Assembly (NCBI GenBank): GCA_022446795.1
Contig: JAKVBX010000002.1
Location: 195,942-259,941, forward strand
Direction of reading: 5' to 3'
Source: Phycisphaerales bacterium
GTDB lineage: Bacteria > Planctomycetota > Phycisphaerae > Phycisphaerales > SM1A02
Length of the DNA: 64,000 bases
Part shown: positions 17,529-25,744 of the stretch, one piece after another
Layout: each line of letters starts with the position of its first letter
How positions within the stretch are numbered: position 1 is the first letter of the stretch
Made by a program: the position numbers and the translations under genes
Notes under the pieces: model-generated
The model's input: only the letters and a program-made list of their open reading frames with translations
What the model was told of the DNA's origin: nothing
Database searches by the model: none

Positions 17529-18725
17529 ATGACTACCTTCACCACCGCCCTGCGTCTGTCCTGCACCGGTCTCGCCCTGGCAACCGCGGCTTCCGCCGTG
17601 GCCGCTCCGACGTTCGAAGACCGCCCCGTCAGCAAGACCTACTACGTCGGCGATTACGACACCACCAATGGCGTCTACTACGAATTCTCCGACTTCGAGA
17701 TGGTCCCCGGCGTGTTCTCCAACAACGGACACGGCTACATCGACAATCTCGGTCTGGCCTGTGGCCTCGGCAACGACCTTCGCCTCTCGAACATCTATGT
17801 CACCTTTGACCTTGCTGGCACCAGCGGTTCCGTCAACGATCCCACGGTCCGCATCGGCTGGTACGGCGGCGCCGTCAACCTGTCGATCAATGGCGCACGC
17901 ATCTGGGCGAACAACCCGGGTAGCATCCCGGCCACGCTTGGTGGCTGCAGCGTCAACGTCACCGCGCTTGGTGGTGGCTGCGGACTGCTCGAAGTCACCG
18001 GCACGGTCAACACGATCAGCTTCGGTGGCCAGGAGTTCTGGGTTGACAGTCTTCCGAGCTGGGGCACCCCCGACGACGAGTGCGACTGGGGCTACGAAGA
18101 TCTCGCCCCCACGCTGAGCATGCCCACCGGAACGCCCTTCATCACCGATGGTCTCCCGTCGAAGGTCCGCCCGATCCAGCGCATGGACAGCTCGATCGAC
18201 TACTCCGGCACCGTCAGCGTGTCGCTGGCCAACGCCGCCTGCAACACCGGCCAGGAACTCAACGTCAACAACGCCGTGGTCTCCCATGACCTGCTGGCCT
18301 CCGGCAGCTCCTACGAGAACGTGGCCTGGGCGTACGGCTACTACGGCGGCTACATCAACTTCGAGGTCAACGGTGACCACCGCGTCTACGGCACCCTCTG
18401 GGATCTGAATGGCCAGAACATCGGCGGCTGCCAGGTTCACATCGTCCCGACCTCGAACGAGTGTGGTTGGATCATGCTGGACGGCGTGGTCGACACCATC
18501 TCCATCGGCGGCCAGGAACTGTTCGTCGACTGCCTCAAGGGCGACGAGTTCACCCCGGCCACTCCCGGTGATGTCGATGGCGACGGCGACGTGGATGTCG
18601 ACGACCTGATGGCCCTGATCTCCGCCTACGGCAGCAGCTGCTCCGGCTGCCCCGAGGACCTCGATGGCGACGGCGACGTCGATGTCGACGACCTGATGAT
18701 CCTGCTGAGCAACTACGGCAGCTGA
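17529..18725 (+). CDS. Secreted two-repeat protein with C-terminal dockerin-like calcium repeats
   Basis: 398 aa; GGAG at 17518-17521 lies seven bases before the ATG. Signal peptide with cleavage likely after SAVAA (about residue 25). Two related domains follow, about 30-175 and 205-338, each ending with the same pattern (ISFGGQEFWVDSL and ISIGGQELFVDCL) and each with paired cysteines (GLACGLG...GGCSVNV, and NAACNTG...GGCQVHI). The end carries two EF-hand-like repeats, GDVDGDGDVDVDDLMALISAYG type, as in type I dockerins and common in Phycisphaerae exported proteins. Codons are strongly biased to C-ending forms, more than in neighbouring genes, which suggests high expression. The gene is monocistronic with its own strong terminator. 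The repeated domain itself was not recognised. Confidence 0.85.
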   Translation: MTTFTTALRLSCTGLALATAASAVAAPTFEDRPVSKTYYVGDYDTTNGVYYEFSDFEMVPGVFSNNGHGYIDNLGLACGLGNDLRLSNIYVTFDLAGTSGSVNDPTVRIGWYGGAVNLSINGARIWANNPGSIPATLGGCSVNVTALGGGCGLLEVTGTVNTISFGGQEFWVDSLPSWGTPDDECDWGYEDLAPTLSMPTGTPFITDGLPSKVRPIQRMDSSIDYSGTVSVSLANAACNTGQELNVNNAVVSHDLLASGSSYENVAWAYGYYGGYINFEVNGDHRVYGTLWDLNGQNIGGCQVHIVPTSNECGWIMLDGVVDTISIGGQELFVDCLKGDEFTPATPGDVDGDGDVDVDDLMALISAYGSSCSGCPEDLDGDGDVDVDDLMILLSNYGS

Positions 18726-18750
18726 TCACACCTCCTGCTCACGACAGAAC

Positions 18751-18780
18751 AGCGGGCCGGTCCACCAGGACCGGCCCGCT
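18751..18780 (+). terminator. Intrinsic terminator, 13-bp perfect stem
   Basis: AGCGGGCCGGTCC, loop ACCA, GGACCGGCCCGCT, followed by TCTTTCGTTT. It lies between convergent genes and mainly ends the secreted protein transcript; the minus-strand side lacks a good U run. Confidence 0.85.
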
Positions 18781-18804
18781 TCTTTCGTTTGTTCAACAGT
18801 GTCT

Positions 18805-20154
18805 TCAGGCCTTGATGATGCGGGCCTTGGGATCCTTCACATCAACCATGGCATTCCGGGTATCGACCACGAGTCGGGCATGCTCACCGATCAACGCGTA
18901 GTCCACCGCCGCATGATCCGTGACGATCAACACGCAGTCGACGGCCTCCAGGGCCTCGGCATCGAGGTCAACCGAGGCCAGGTCCAGGTCATGCTTTTTC
19001 ATCTCCGGAAAGACCGGGCAATGCGGGTCGTGATACGCCACGTTGGCTCCCTGGTCCTGGAGCATCTCGATGATGGGTGCCGCCGGTGTCTCGCGAATGT
19101 CATCGATGTCCGGCTTGTAGGCGATTCCACAGACGAGCACTGACGCGCCGTTCATGGCAATGCCATCTTCGTTGAGGGCATCGGAAACACGATCGACGAC
19201 CAGTTGCGGCATGGCCGAGTTGATCTCGCCAGCCAACTCGATGAACCGCGTCGGGTGCCCCGCTTCCTTCGCCCGCCAGGCGAGATAGAAGGGGTCGATT
19301 GGAATGCAGTGGCCGCCGAGACCTGGACCGGGATAGAAGGCCTGAAAACCGAACGGCTTGGTTGCCGCAGCAGCAACGACCTCCCAGACATCAATGCCAA
19401 GACGGTCGAAGACGACCTTGAGTTCATTGACCAGCGCGATGTTCACCGCGCGGTAGACGTTTTCCAGGATCTTGGCGGCCTCGGCCACCTCAGCTGACGA
19501 CACCTGGTGGACCTGGTCGATGGCATTGGAATAGAAGACCACGGCCAAGTCCGTGCTGGTGTCATCGACACCACCGACCAACTTGGGGATCTGGGCCGTG
19601 CTGACACCCGCTCGCCCGGGATCCTCGCGCTCGGGGCTGAAGGCCAGGAAGAAGTCCCGCCCACAGGTCAGTCCACTCTTCTCGAGAATCGGAAGCATGT
19701 GCTCCCGTGTGGTCCCCGGGTAGGTCGTCGACTCCAGCACGACCAGTTGGCCCGGCCGAAGTTGCCCGGCGACCATCTCGGTGCTGTTGAGCACGTACGA
19801 CAGATCCGGGTCGCGATTCGGTCCCAGCGGCGTCGGAACGCACAACACCACGACATCTGCATCCGCAATGCGATCCGGATCACTCGTGGCGGCAAAGCGC
19901 TCTCCATCCGTCAGGGAGCGGAAGAACTCCTCACCGAAGTGACCCAGGTAGGACTCGCCTCTCTGCATCATCTCGATCTTGCGATCATCCACGTCGAATC
20001 CGATGACCCGGTACCCGTTCATGTGCAGGGCCCGAGCCAGGGGGAAGCCGACGTACCCCATGCCGATCACGGCCACGGTCGCGACCGATTTTTCAATTCG
20101 ATCCGCGAGGACCGCTGCCGGGGAACCGGGTTCAATGTGAGTGGAGAGGCTCAT
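18805..20154 (-). CDS. wbpA: UDP-N-acetylglucosamine 6-dehydrogenase (WbpA-like)
   Basis: 449 aa. Rossmann motif GMGYVGFPLA near residue 33 binds NAD. The catalytic cysteine is in GGHCIPIDPFYLAW near 283, and the substrate-binding region FSPEREDPG near 172 marks the WbpA-type branch (UDP-HexNAc dehydrogenases) rather than UDP-glucose dehydrogenase. Domains: NAD-binding (about 25-210), central (about 225-320), UDP-binding (about 340-449). Product would be UDP-GlcNAcA, used for surface glycans. It starts a glycan locus and points away from the dehydratase gene upstream by 41 bases. A perfect TACAAT -10 lies six bases before the ATG. UDP-ManNAc dehydrogenase (WecC) is the main alternative. Confidence 0.85.
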   Translation of the reverse strand: MSLSTHIEPGSPAAVLADRIEKSVATVAVIGMGYVGFPLARALHMNGYRVIGFDVDDRKIEMMQRGESYLGHFGEEFFRSLTDGERFAATSDPDRIADADVVVLCVPTPLGPNRDPDLSYVLNSTEMVAGQLRPGQLVVLESTTYPGTTREHMLPILEKSGLTCGRDFFLAFSPEREDPGRAGVSTAQIPKLVGGVDDTSTDLAVVFYSNAIDQVHQVSSAEVAEAAKILENVYRAVNIALVNELKVVFDRLGIDVWEVVAAAATKPFGFQAFYPGPGLGGHCIPIDPFYLAWRAKEAGHPTRFIELAGEINSAMPQLVVDRVSDALNEDGIAMNGASVLVCGIAYKPDIDDIRETPAAPIIEMLQDQGANVAYHDPHCPVFPEMKKHDLDLASVDLDAEALEAVDCVLIVTDHAAVDYALIGEHARLVVDTRNAMVDVKDPKARIIKA

Positions 20155-20166
20155 GCGTCGATTGTA
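20155..20166 (-). promoter_or_regulatory. -10 element TACAAT, 6 nt before ATG (leaderless start)
   Basis: Minus-strand TACAAT (20166-20161), six bases, then ATG at 20154. Same arrangement as the promoter of the dehydratase gene upstream. Confidence 0.6.
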
Positions 20167-20195
20167 GCCGAGGGGTGCTGGCGCCAGTATGTGAA

Positions 20196-22172
20196 CTACA
20201 GGTGAGAGGCATCCGGAGCGCTTGTCGCGTCGTCCTCGACCACGGGACGGAAGGGCAAGGCCCCCCGGGCTTCCTGGTCGGCGCGTTCCTGCCAGACCAG
20301 GTCAACGAGTTCCTTCTCCGGCTTGAACCCCTCGACCACGGTCTGCAGCAGAGCGCGAATACGTTCTGGATCAGGTGCCCGACAGGCCTGCACGAGTGAT
20401 TGGAGATGGGCTTCCAGGGTTTCCCAGGGCAGTTCCGCCTCGGCGGCCCGCATGATCATCGGGTGATCCGTGCCGGACACGTTGTCACCGATGAGGAGTT
20501 CCTCGTAGAGCTTCTCGCCGGGTCGAAGGCCCGAGTACTGGACCTCGATATCGCCGTGCGGATCATCCGAGGTCCGTTCGCTCAAGCCGGCCAGCCGGAT
20601 CATCAGTCGAGCCAGGTCGGCGATCTTCACGGCCTCGCCCATGTCCAGGACGAAGACGTCACCGCCCTCACCCATGGAGCCAGCCTGCAGGACCAGTTCA
20701 GCCGCTTCCGGAATGGTCATGAAGTACCTGATCACCTCCGGGTGCGTCACCGTGATGGGACCACCGGAAGCGATCTGCTGCTTGAAGCGCGGGACCACGG
20801 AGCCGGACGAGTCCAGGACGTTGCCGAACCGGACCATGCAGAATCTCGTGTCGGTCTGACGTCGTTGCAGTGCCTGGAGGACCAGTTCCGCCAGTCGCTT
20901 GGAGGCGCCCATCACGTTCGTCGGTCGCACCGCCTTGTCCGTCGAGACCAGTACGAATGACTCGACACCTGCCGCAATCGACGCCTCGGCAAAGGTCCAG
21001 GTCGCCAACGAGTTGTTGCCAACTCCCGCCGAGATGTTGTATTCCACCAGCGGAACATGCTTGTAGGCCGCCGCGTGATAGACCGTTTGGACACCGAATG
21101 TCCGCAGGACGTCTTCGCCTCGCACACGATCCCGTACCGAGCCCAGCACCGGTGTCAACGTGACGTCCAGGCCCTCGGACGCCTTGATCTCGGAGAGCTC
21201 ACGCTCGATCTCGTACAGCGCGTACTCGGATCGTTCCAGAAGGACCAGGCGACGCGGTCCAAGCCGCAGGATCTGTCGGCACAGTTCCGAGCCGATGGAT
21301 CCTCCCGCCCCGCTCACGAGTACGACCCGGTCCCGGATGCACTGTTGCAGCAGTTCCTGCTGAGGTTCGACGATGTCCCGTCCCAGGAGATCCTCGATCG
21401 CGATGGGACGCACCTCGTCCAGGCTCGCAGTGCCATCCAGCAATTCAGCAAGGCTGGGCACCGTTCGCACCGTCACGGGAAGCGACTTCAGTCGATCGAT
21501 GATGCGCCGCCGCTCCACCCGATCGATGGAGGGCATCGCCAGGAAGATGTCTCGACACCGGTTCCTGAGCACGACATCGCGAATCACGGCCGGATCACGA
21601 ACGGGCACGCCGTTGATCACGGTCTTCCAGGCGGCTCGATCATCATCGACGAAGGCCACGACCCGGAACCGCTCGCTCCCGGCCATTGACGCCTGCAGTT
21701 GCACACCAGCTTCCCCGGCACCATAGATCACGACTGGGCGCATGCCGTCCCGCAGACCGACCCGGAGCCAGCCCCGGGCCAGCATACGAACGCCACCGAT
21801 GCCGACGATCGCCAGCAACCAGTAGATCACCGCGGCAGAGCGGGAGAACTCCGACGCCTGCTGGGCCAGGATGACCATGACCGGCATGCACAAGGCCGAG
21901 AAGGTGACGCCGTAGACGAGCGAGAGGCCGAACTGCGGCCCCAGGTGACGAACCACCGTGCGATACAGCCGGGCGAGCCGGAAGATCGGGATGGTCACCG
22001 CCGGCATGGCGATCAGCAGCCACCAGCGGGAGGCCAGCATCTCGGGCCAGGGATCCGCCAGCCTGAGGGCAAAGGCCGCCCAGACGGCCACCGCGATGAT
22101 GAGGGCATCCACCAGCATGGTGATGAACTGCTTCACCGGTCGGGGCATTCGAGTCAGGCGGTCCTGGAACAT
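20196..22172 (-). CDS. pglF: Membrane-bound nucleotide-sugar 4,6-dehydratase (PglF/WbpM/CapD type)
   Basis: 658 aa. Four N-terminal membrane helices (about 14-125), a first Rossmann-like domain with YGAGEAGVQLQ near 150, and a second, catalytic SDR domain with GAGGSIGSELCRQIL near 302. The active site TDKAVRPTNVMGASKR has Met where classical SDRs have Tyr, as in WbpM and PglF, which make UDP-4-keto-6-deoxy-GlcNAc from UDP-GlcNAc. The C-terminal GLRPGEKLYEELL is also typical. The neighbours (aminotransferase, acetyltransferase, phosphoglycosyl transferase) match the next steps of the bacillosamine pathway, favouring PglF. WbpM for an O-antigen QuiNAc or FucNAc is the alternative. Confidence 0.88.
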   Translation of the reverse strand: MFQDRLTRMPRPVKQFITMLVDALIIAVAVWAAFALRLADPWPEMLASRWWLLIAMPAVTIPIFRLARLYRTVVRHLGPQFGLSLVYGVTFSALCMPVMVILAQQASEFSRSAAVIYWLLAIVGIGGVRMLARGWLRVGLRDGMRPVVIYGAGEAGVQLQASMAGSERFRVVAFVDDDRAAWKTVINGVPVRDPAVIRDVVLRNRCRDIFLAMPSIDRVERRRIIDRLKSLPVTVRTVPSLAELLDGTASLDEVRPIAIEDLLGRDIVEPQQELLQQCIRDRVVLVSGAGGSIGSELCRQILRLGPRRLVLLERSEYALYEIERELSEIKASEGLDVTLTPVLGSVRDRVRGEDVLRTFGVQTVYHAAAYKHVPLVEYNISAGVGNNSLATWTFAEASIAAGVESFVLVSTDKAVRPTNVMGASKRLAELVLQALQRRQTDTRFCMVRFGNVLDSSGSVVPRFKQQIASGGPITVTHPEVIRYFMTIPEAAELVLQAGSMGEGGDVFVLDMGEAVKIADLARLMIRLAGLSERTSDDPHGDIEVQYSGLRPGEKLYEELLIGDNVSGTDHPMIMRAAEAELPWETLEAHLQSLVQACRAPDPERIRALLQTVVEGFKPEKELVDLVWQERADQEARGALPFRPVVEDDATSAPDASHL

Positions 22173-22184
22173 GCCCGCATTGTA
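22173..22184 (-). promoter_or_regulatory. -10 element TACAAT, 6 nt before ATG (leaderless start)
   Basis: Minus-strand TACAAT (22184-22179), six bases, then ATG at 22172. It lies back to back with the plus-strand -10 of the aminotransferase gene in a 44-base gap. Confidence 0.6.
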
Positions 22185-22204
22185 TCGGCGGGTGCCGGGA
22201 TCCC

Positions 22205-22216
22205 TATACTCCGATC
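22205..22216 (+). promoter_or_regulatory. -10 element TATACT, 6 nt before ATG (leaderless start)
   Basis: TATACT at 22205-22210, six bases, ATG 22217. A possible -35 TTGTAT lies at 22180-22185 with a 19-base spacer. Confidence 0.6.
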
Positions 22217-23386
22217 ATGCAAATGCCCCCGTGGCCACTGTATGAGCCTGACGAAATTGAAGCCGCTGCCGAGGTCTTGAAATCCGGTCGGGTGAACGCC
22301 TGGACGGGTGATGACTGCAGCCGGTTCGAGGCGGCCTTTGCCCAGCGAATCGGTGTCGATCACGCCCTGTCGATGGCCAATGGTTCCCTGGCCCTCGAGG
22401 CCGCCCTGGCCGGACTTGGGATCGGCCCCGGAGATGATGTCCTGGTCACACCTCGGTCCTTCGTCGCCTCGGCCACCTGCGCCGTGTTGAGAGGAGCACG
22501 CCCGGTCTTCGCCGACATTGATCCGGATTCACAGAACGTCACGGCGGCGACGCTGGAAGCCGCACGAACACCCGCTACTCGCGCCGCGGTCGTTGTTCAC
22601 CTGGCCGGGTGGCCATGCGACATGCCCGCCATCATGACGTGGGCTCGCGAACACGACATCAAGGTGATCGAGGACTGTGCCCAGGCGCATGGGGCCTCCA
22701 TTGCCGGACACAGTGTCGGCGCCCATGGTGACGTCGCCGCCTTCTCGTTCTGCCAGGACAAGATCATGTCCACCGGTGGTGATGGCGGCATGCTCGTGAC
22801 CAGTGATCCGGCGCTATGGCGACGGGCCTGGTCGACACGCGAGCACGGCAAGTCATATGACGCCGTCAAGCGGCAGGATCACCCACCGGGCTTTCGCTGG
22901 TTCGTCGAGTCCTTCGGCAGCAACTGGCGGCTGACCGGACCCCAGGCCGCCATCGGCCTGCGGCAACTGGCCAAGCTCGACGACTGGAACGGGAAGCGAA
23001 CGAGGAATGCGACGATCCTCCAAGACCGGCTGTCAGCGGTCGACGGAATCCGTTGTCCGTGGCCCGGTGATGACATCACGCACGCCTGGTACCGCTACTA
23101 CTGCTTCATCGAAGGCGACGACCAGGCCAGGAGCACGCGGCGGGACCGGATCATGCAGGAGATCAATGCCGCCGGATGGCCGTGCCAGGTTGGTGGTTGT
23201 CCCGAGATCTACCTGGAACGATCCTTCGTCGAGGCTGGATTTACCCCCACGGCACCACTTCCCGTGGCTCGACAACTGGCCGAGACGAGCCTGGCCTTCC
23301 TCGTGCATCACACGATCGATGCCGACACGATGAACCGCTATGCCGATGCCGTGGCCGAGACCATCTCAGCCAGCGTCACCGCCTGA
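22217..23386 (+). CDS. pglE: DegT/DnrJ/EryC1 aminotransferase (PglE-like)
   Basis: 389 aa. PLP-dependent sugar aminotransferase: the aldimine lysine is in FSFCQDKIMSTGGDGG near 180, the cofactor-binding aspartate region is KVIEDCAQAHGA near 152, and the N-terminus MPPWPLYEPDEIEAAAEVL is typical. In the bacillosamine route it would place an amino group at C4 of UDP-4-keto-6-deoxy-GlcNAc. It stands alone on the plus strand between pglF and pglD, both minus strand, and its stop abuts the stop of pglD with no spacer. PglE is chosen by context; the family also makes other 3- and 4-amino sugars. Confidence 0.82.
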   Translation: MQMPPWPLYEPDEIEAAAEVLKSGRVNAWTGDDCSRFEAAFAQRIGVDHALSMANGSLALEAALAGLGIGPGDDVLVTPRSFVASATCAVLRGARPVFADIDPDSQNVTAATLEAARTPATRAAVVVHLAGWPCDMPAIMTWAREHDIKVIEDCAQAHGASIAGHSVGAHGDVAAFSFCQDKIMSTGGDGGMLVTSDPALWRRAWSTREHGKSYDAVKRQDHPPGFRWFVESFGSNWRLTGPQAAIGLRQLAKLDDWNGKRTRNATILQDRLSAVDGIRCPWPGDDITHAWYRYYCFIEGDDQARSTRRDRIMQEINAAGWPCQVGGCPEIYLERSFVEAGFTPTAPLPVARQLAETSLAFLVHHTIDADTMNRYADAVAETISASVTA

Positions 23387-24016
23387 TCAACCGCGAGGTC
23401 GCGCCGGCACGCCCACGGCGACGCAGTCGTCCACCAGGTCCGAGATCACTGCCGCACCCGCACCCACCATGACATCGTGGCCGATCGTCAGTCCGTGGCG
23501 GACGGAGGAGCCGATCCCGATCCAGGTTCGGTCCCCGATGGCCACGTCCCCGCCGATATGCGCGCCCGGAGCAATGTGCACACAGGTCCCGAGTCGACAG
23601 TCGTGATCCACGCTGGCCGCGGTATTGATGATGCACCCGGGGCCCGTCATGACGCCGATGTTGACCACCGCACGTGGCATCACGACAGTGCCTGCCCCGA
23701 GGGTCGCTCGCGAACTGACCGTCGCCGAAGGCGCTACGAGCGTCGCCGAGGCCAGGTCCGAGGCCTGAAGGTGTTCAATCCAACGAGCCCGAAGTTCGTT
23801 GTCGCCGAATCCCACGACTCCATGCGTGAAGTCGGCGACATGGTCACTGAGGTCACCGCACTTGCCAACCGTCTCCCAGGGCCGCTCGTCATCCACCGGG
23901 TATGGCGCGTCGTCGAGGAACGCGATCCTCGACCAGTGCCCGCAGGCATCGGCCATGTCGGCAATGACCCGTCCATTTCCCCCGGCACCGATGATGAGAA
24001 GTGAGTCTGTGCTCAT
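23387..24016 (-). CDS. pglD: PglD/NeuD-type sugar O/N-acyltransferase
   Basis: 209 aa. An N-terminal Rossmann-like domain (LLIIGAGGNGRVIADMADA near 6) binds the nucleotide sugar, and a left-handed beta-helix of hexapeptide repeats (about 95-205: ATLVAPSATVSSRATLGAG, VDHDCRLGTCVHIAPGAHI) binds acetyl-CoA. His in VDHDCRLG is the expected catalytic base. In the bacillosamine pathway it N-acetylates the C4 amino group. Its start overlaps the stop of the phosphoglycosyl transferase (ATGA), so the two are coupled. The NeuD O-acetyltransferases of sialic acid loci have the same fold and remain possible. Confidence 0.85.
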   Translation of the reverse strand: MSTDSLLIIGAGGNGRVIADMADACGHWSRIAFLDDAPYPVDDERPWETVGKCGDLSDHVADFTHGVVGFGDNELRARWIEHLQASDLASATLVAPSATVSSRATLGAGTVVMPRAVVNIGVMTGPGCIINTAASVDHDCRLGTCVHIAPGAHIGGDVAIGDRTWIGIGSSVRHGLTIGHDVMVGAGAAVISDLVDDCVAVGVPARPRG

Positions 24017-24603
24017 TCGTTCCCCGTGAATCTGCTCATGGTGGCATGACCGGCCTGGTTGACGTCACTGGTCTTGAAGACCTGCCCCACGGTGAGCACG
24101 AGGATCTTCAGGTCCAGCAGCAGTGATTGATTGTCCACGTACCACACGTCCAAGTCGAACTTCTCCGGCCAGCTCAGTGCATTCCGACCCTTGACCTGGG
24201 CCCAGCCGGTGATCCCCGGGCGAACCTCGTGACGTCGAGCCTGGTGCTCGTCATAGAGCGGAAGATACTCCGGCAGCAGTGGACGCGGGCCCACCAGGCT
24301 CATCTCACCACGGATGACATTGATCAGTTCCGGCAGTTCATCCAGGCTGCTTCCTCGAAGGAATCGACCGAGCCGACCCAGCCGCTGGGCATCCGGCAAC
24401 GGGGCCCCGGAAGCATCAGTCCCCGTACCCATGGTGCGGAACTTCAGTACTCGGAACAGCTTCCCATCGCGACCAGGTCGTGACTGCCGAAAGAGAACGG
24501 GCCGCCCCATGACCAGGAGGATCATGATGGCCACCATCAGCATCACCGGTGCCAGGAGCACCAGGAGAACCAGGCTGACCACCACGTCGAAGAGCCGCTT
24601 CAT
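24013..24603 (-). CDS. pglC: Phosphoglycosyl transferase, PglC-like initiating sugar transferase
   Basis: 196 aa, the short monotopic form: one N-terminal re-entrant hydrophobic segment (about 5-32), then FRQSRPGRDGKLFRVLKFRTM near 40, the catalytic pair in SSLDELPELINVIRGEMSLVGPRPLLPEY and the GITGWAQVKGRN motif near 130. The family moves a sugar phosphate from UDP-sugar to undecaprenyl phosphate at the inner membrane; PglC uses UDP-diNAcBac. Coupled to pglD and preceded by a GT4 gene as in pgl clusters. WcaJ-type galactose or fucose transferases have an extra N-terminal region that is lacking here. Confidence 0.88.
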   Translation of the reverse strand: MKRLFDVVVSLVLLVLLAPVMLMVAIMILLVMGRPVLFRQSRPGRDGKLFRVLKFRTMGTGTDASGAPLPDAQRLGRLGRFLRGSSLDELPELINVIRGEMSLVGPRPLLPEYLPLYDEHQARRHEVRPGITGWAQVKGRNALSWPEKFDLDVWYVDNQSLLLDLKILVLTVGQVFKTSDVNQAGHATMSRFTGNE

Positions 24604-24618
24604 GGTGTCGTCAGTGTA
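24604..24618 (-). promoter_or_regulatory. Possible -10 element TACACT, 9 nt before ATG
   Basis: Minus-strand TACACT (24618-24613) then nine bases and the pglC ATG, within a 43-base gap after the GT4 gene. It would give a leader of about three nucleotides; read-through from upstream is equally possible. Confidence 0.3.
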
Positions 24619-24646
24619 TCCCTCGATGGTGAGCAGGCGTGAAATC

Positions 24647-25744
24647 TCAGAGCGACAGGGCCTTCATCATCACGCGAGCGACCTCCCGGGCATCGAAGAC
24701 CTCCTCGGCCCGGCGGCGGCTGGCCTGGGCCATCGCTGCCCTTCGGTTCGAGTCAGCAGCAAGCGAAATCATGGCCTGCCCGAGATCAGCCGGGCTTCGG
24801 AGTGGAACCAGGAGGCCATTGACACCGTCCTCCACGGTCTCGCGACAGCCTCGGGCATCGGTCGTGATGATCGCCCGCCCCGTAGCCATGGCTTCCAGGA
24901 CGCTTCGTGGTGTTCCCTCGTGCCATGACGGAAGAACGTAGACGCTGCAGGCATCCAGGGCCTGGTGAACATCGTCCAGGTGACCGATGTACTCGATCGC
25001 GCCGGCCCGCTCGGCTGCCGTGATCTCGGTCATGGGCACGCCACCACTGCCGGGATCTTCCATGCCACCGAGCCGAATTTCCGCATCAGGACATTCGGCC
25101 TTGACCATCGCCGCGGCCTCGAGGAACTCGCGGACCCCCTTGGCCTGGAGCAGTCGGGCCAGCATCAGGAAGGACGGCTTGTCCGGAAGCGGCCGCATCG
25201 GGAACAGATCGAGATCCACTCCCGAGCCTGCCGTCATCACGATCCGTGATGAATCCTCCACGACGCCGGCGTTGATCATGTCGTCCCGATCATCGGTGTT
25301 CTGGAAGAAGACGTGGTCATGGTGGCGACAGGCCCGCCGGAACATGCGGATGGCAACGGTGCGTCGCCAACCGTGGTTCATGAAGACGGTACCCAATCCC
25401 GTGACCATCGCGGCGGACGGAACACCTTCGGCCTGGGCCGCCCAGCCGCCATAGATGTTGGGCTTGATCGTGTAGCACAGCAGTCGATCGGGCTTCAGTT
25501 CCCGGAGCATCCGGCGGATGCGCCTGACGAACAGGAGATCACGGGCGGGCTGGACACGGTTGCGTTCAAAGTTGATCGGGTACCACCGAACGCCCATCGA
25601 CTCCATGGCCTCGGGAACCCGTGGATCTTCATCCGGCGCAGCGGCGATCACCTCATGTCCTGCCTCGACCAGGGCTCGGAGCAATGGGGCGCGGAAGAGA
25701 ATCAGCGAGGGTGCAAAGCCACCAAAGAGAAGGACACGGCTCAT
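24647..25744 (-). CDS. GT4 glycosyltransferase, PglA-like
   Basis: 365 aa from ATG 25744, which overlaps the stop of the upstream GT4 gene (ATGA); a longer start 12 codons earlier lacks support. GT-B fold: N-terminal acceptor domain (LLFGGFAPSLILFRAPLLRAL, LLCYTIKPNIYGG, VTGLGTVFMN) and C-terminal donor domain with PSWHEGTPRSVLEAMATGRAII near 283, the E-x7-E-type motif. The IKPNIYG and TGLG motifs are typical of the transferases that add the second sugar after PglC-type enzymes. It lies directly upstream of pglC and pglD. The donor is probably a UDP-HexNAc, by analogy with PglA. Confidence 0.83.
   Translation of the reverse strand: MSRVLLFGGFAPSLILFRAPLLRALVEAGHEVIAAAPDEDPRVPEAMESMGVRWYPINFERNRVQPARDLLFVRRIRRMLRELKPDRLLCYTIKPNIYGGWAAQAEGVPSAAMVTGLGTVFMNHGWRRTVAIRMFRRACRHHDHVFFQNTDDRDDMINAGVVEDSSRIVMTAGSGVDLDLFPMRPLPDKPSFLMLARLLQAKGVREFLEAAAMVKAECPDAEIRLGGMEDPGSGGVPMTEITAAERAGAIEYIGHLDDVHQALDACSVYVLPSWHEGTPRSVLEAMATGRAIITTDARGCRETVEDGVNGLLVPLRSPADLGQAMISLAADSNRRAAMAQASRRRAEEVFDAREVARVMMKALSL

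Noticed and set aside
18541..18725. GATGTCGA-rich repeats at the end of the secreted gene as a DNA repeat element
   Set aside because: They encode the two calcium-binding loops, so the repetition is explained by protein sequence.
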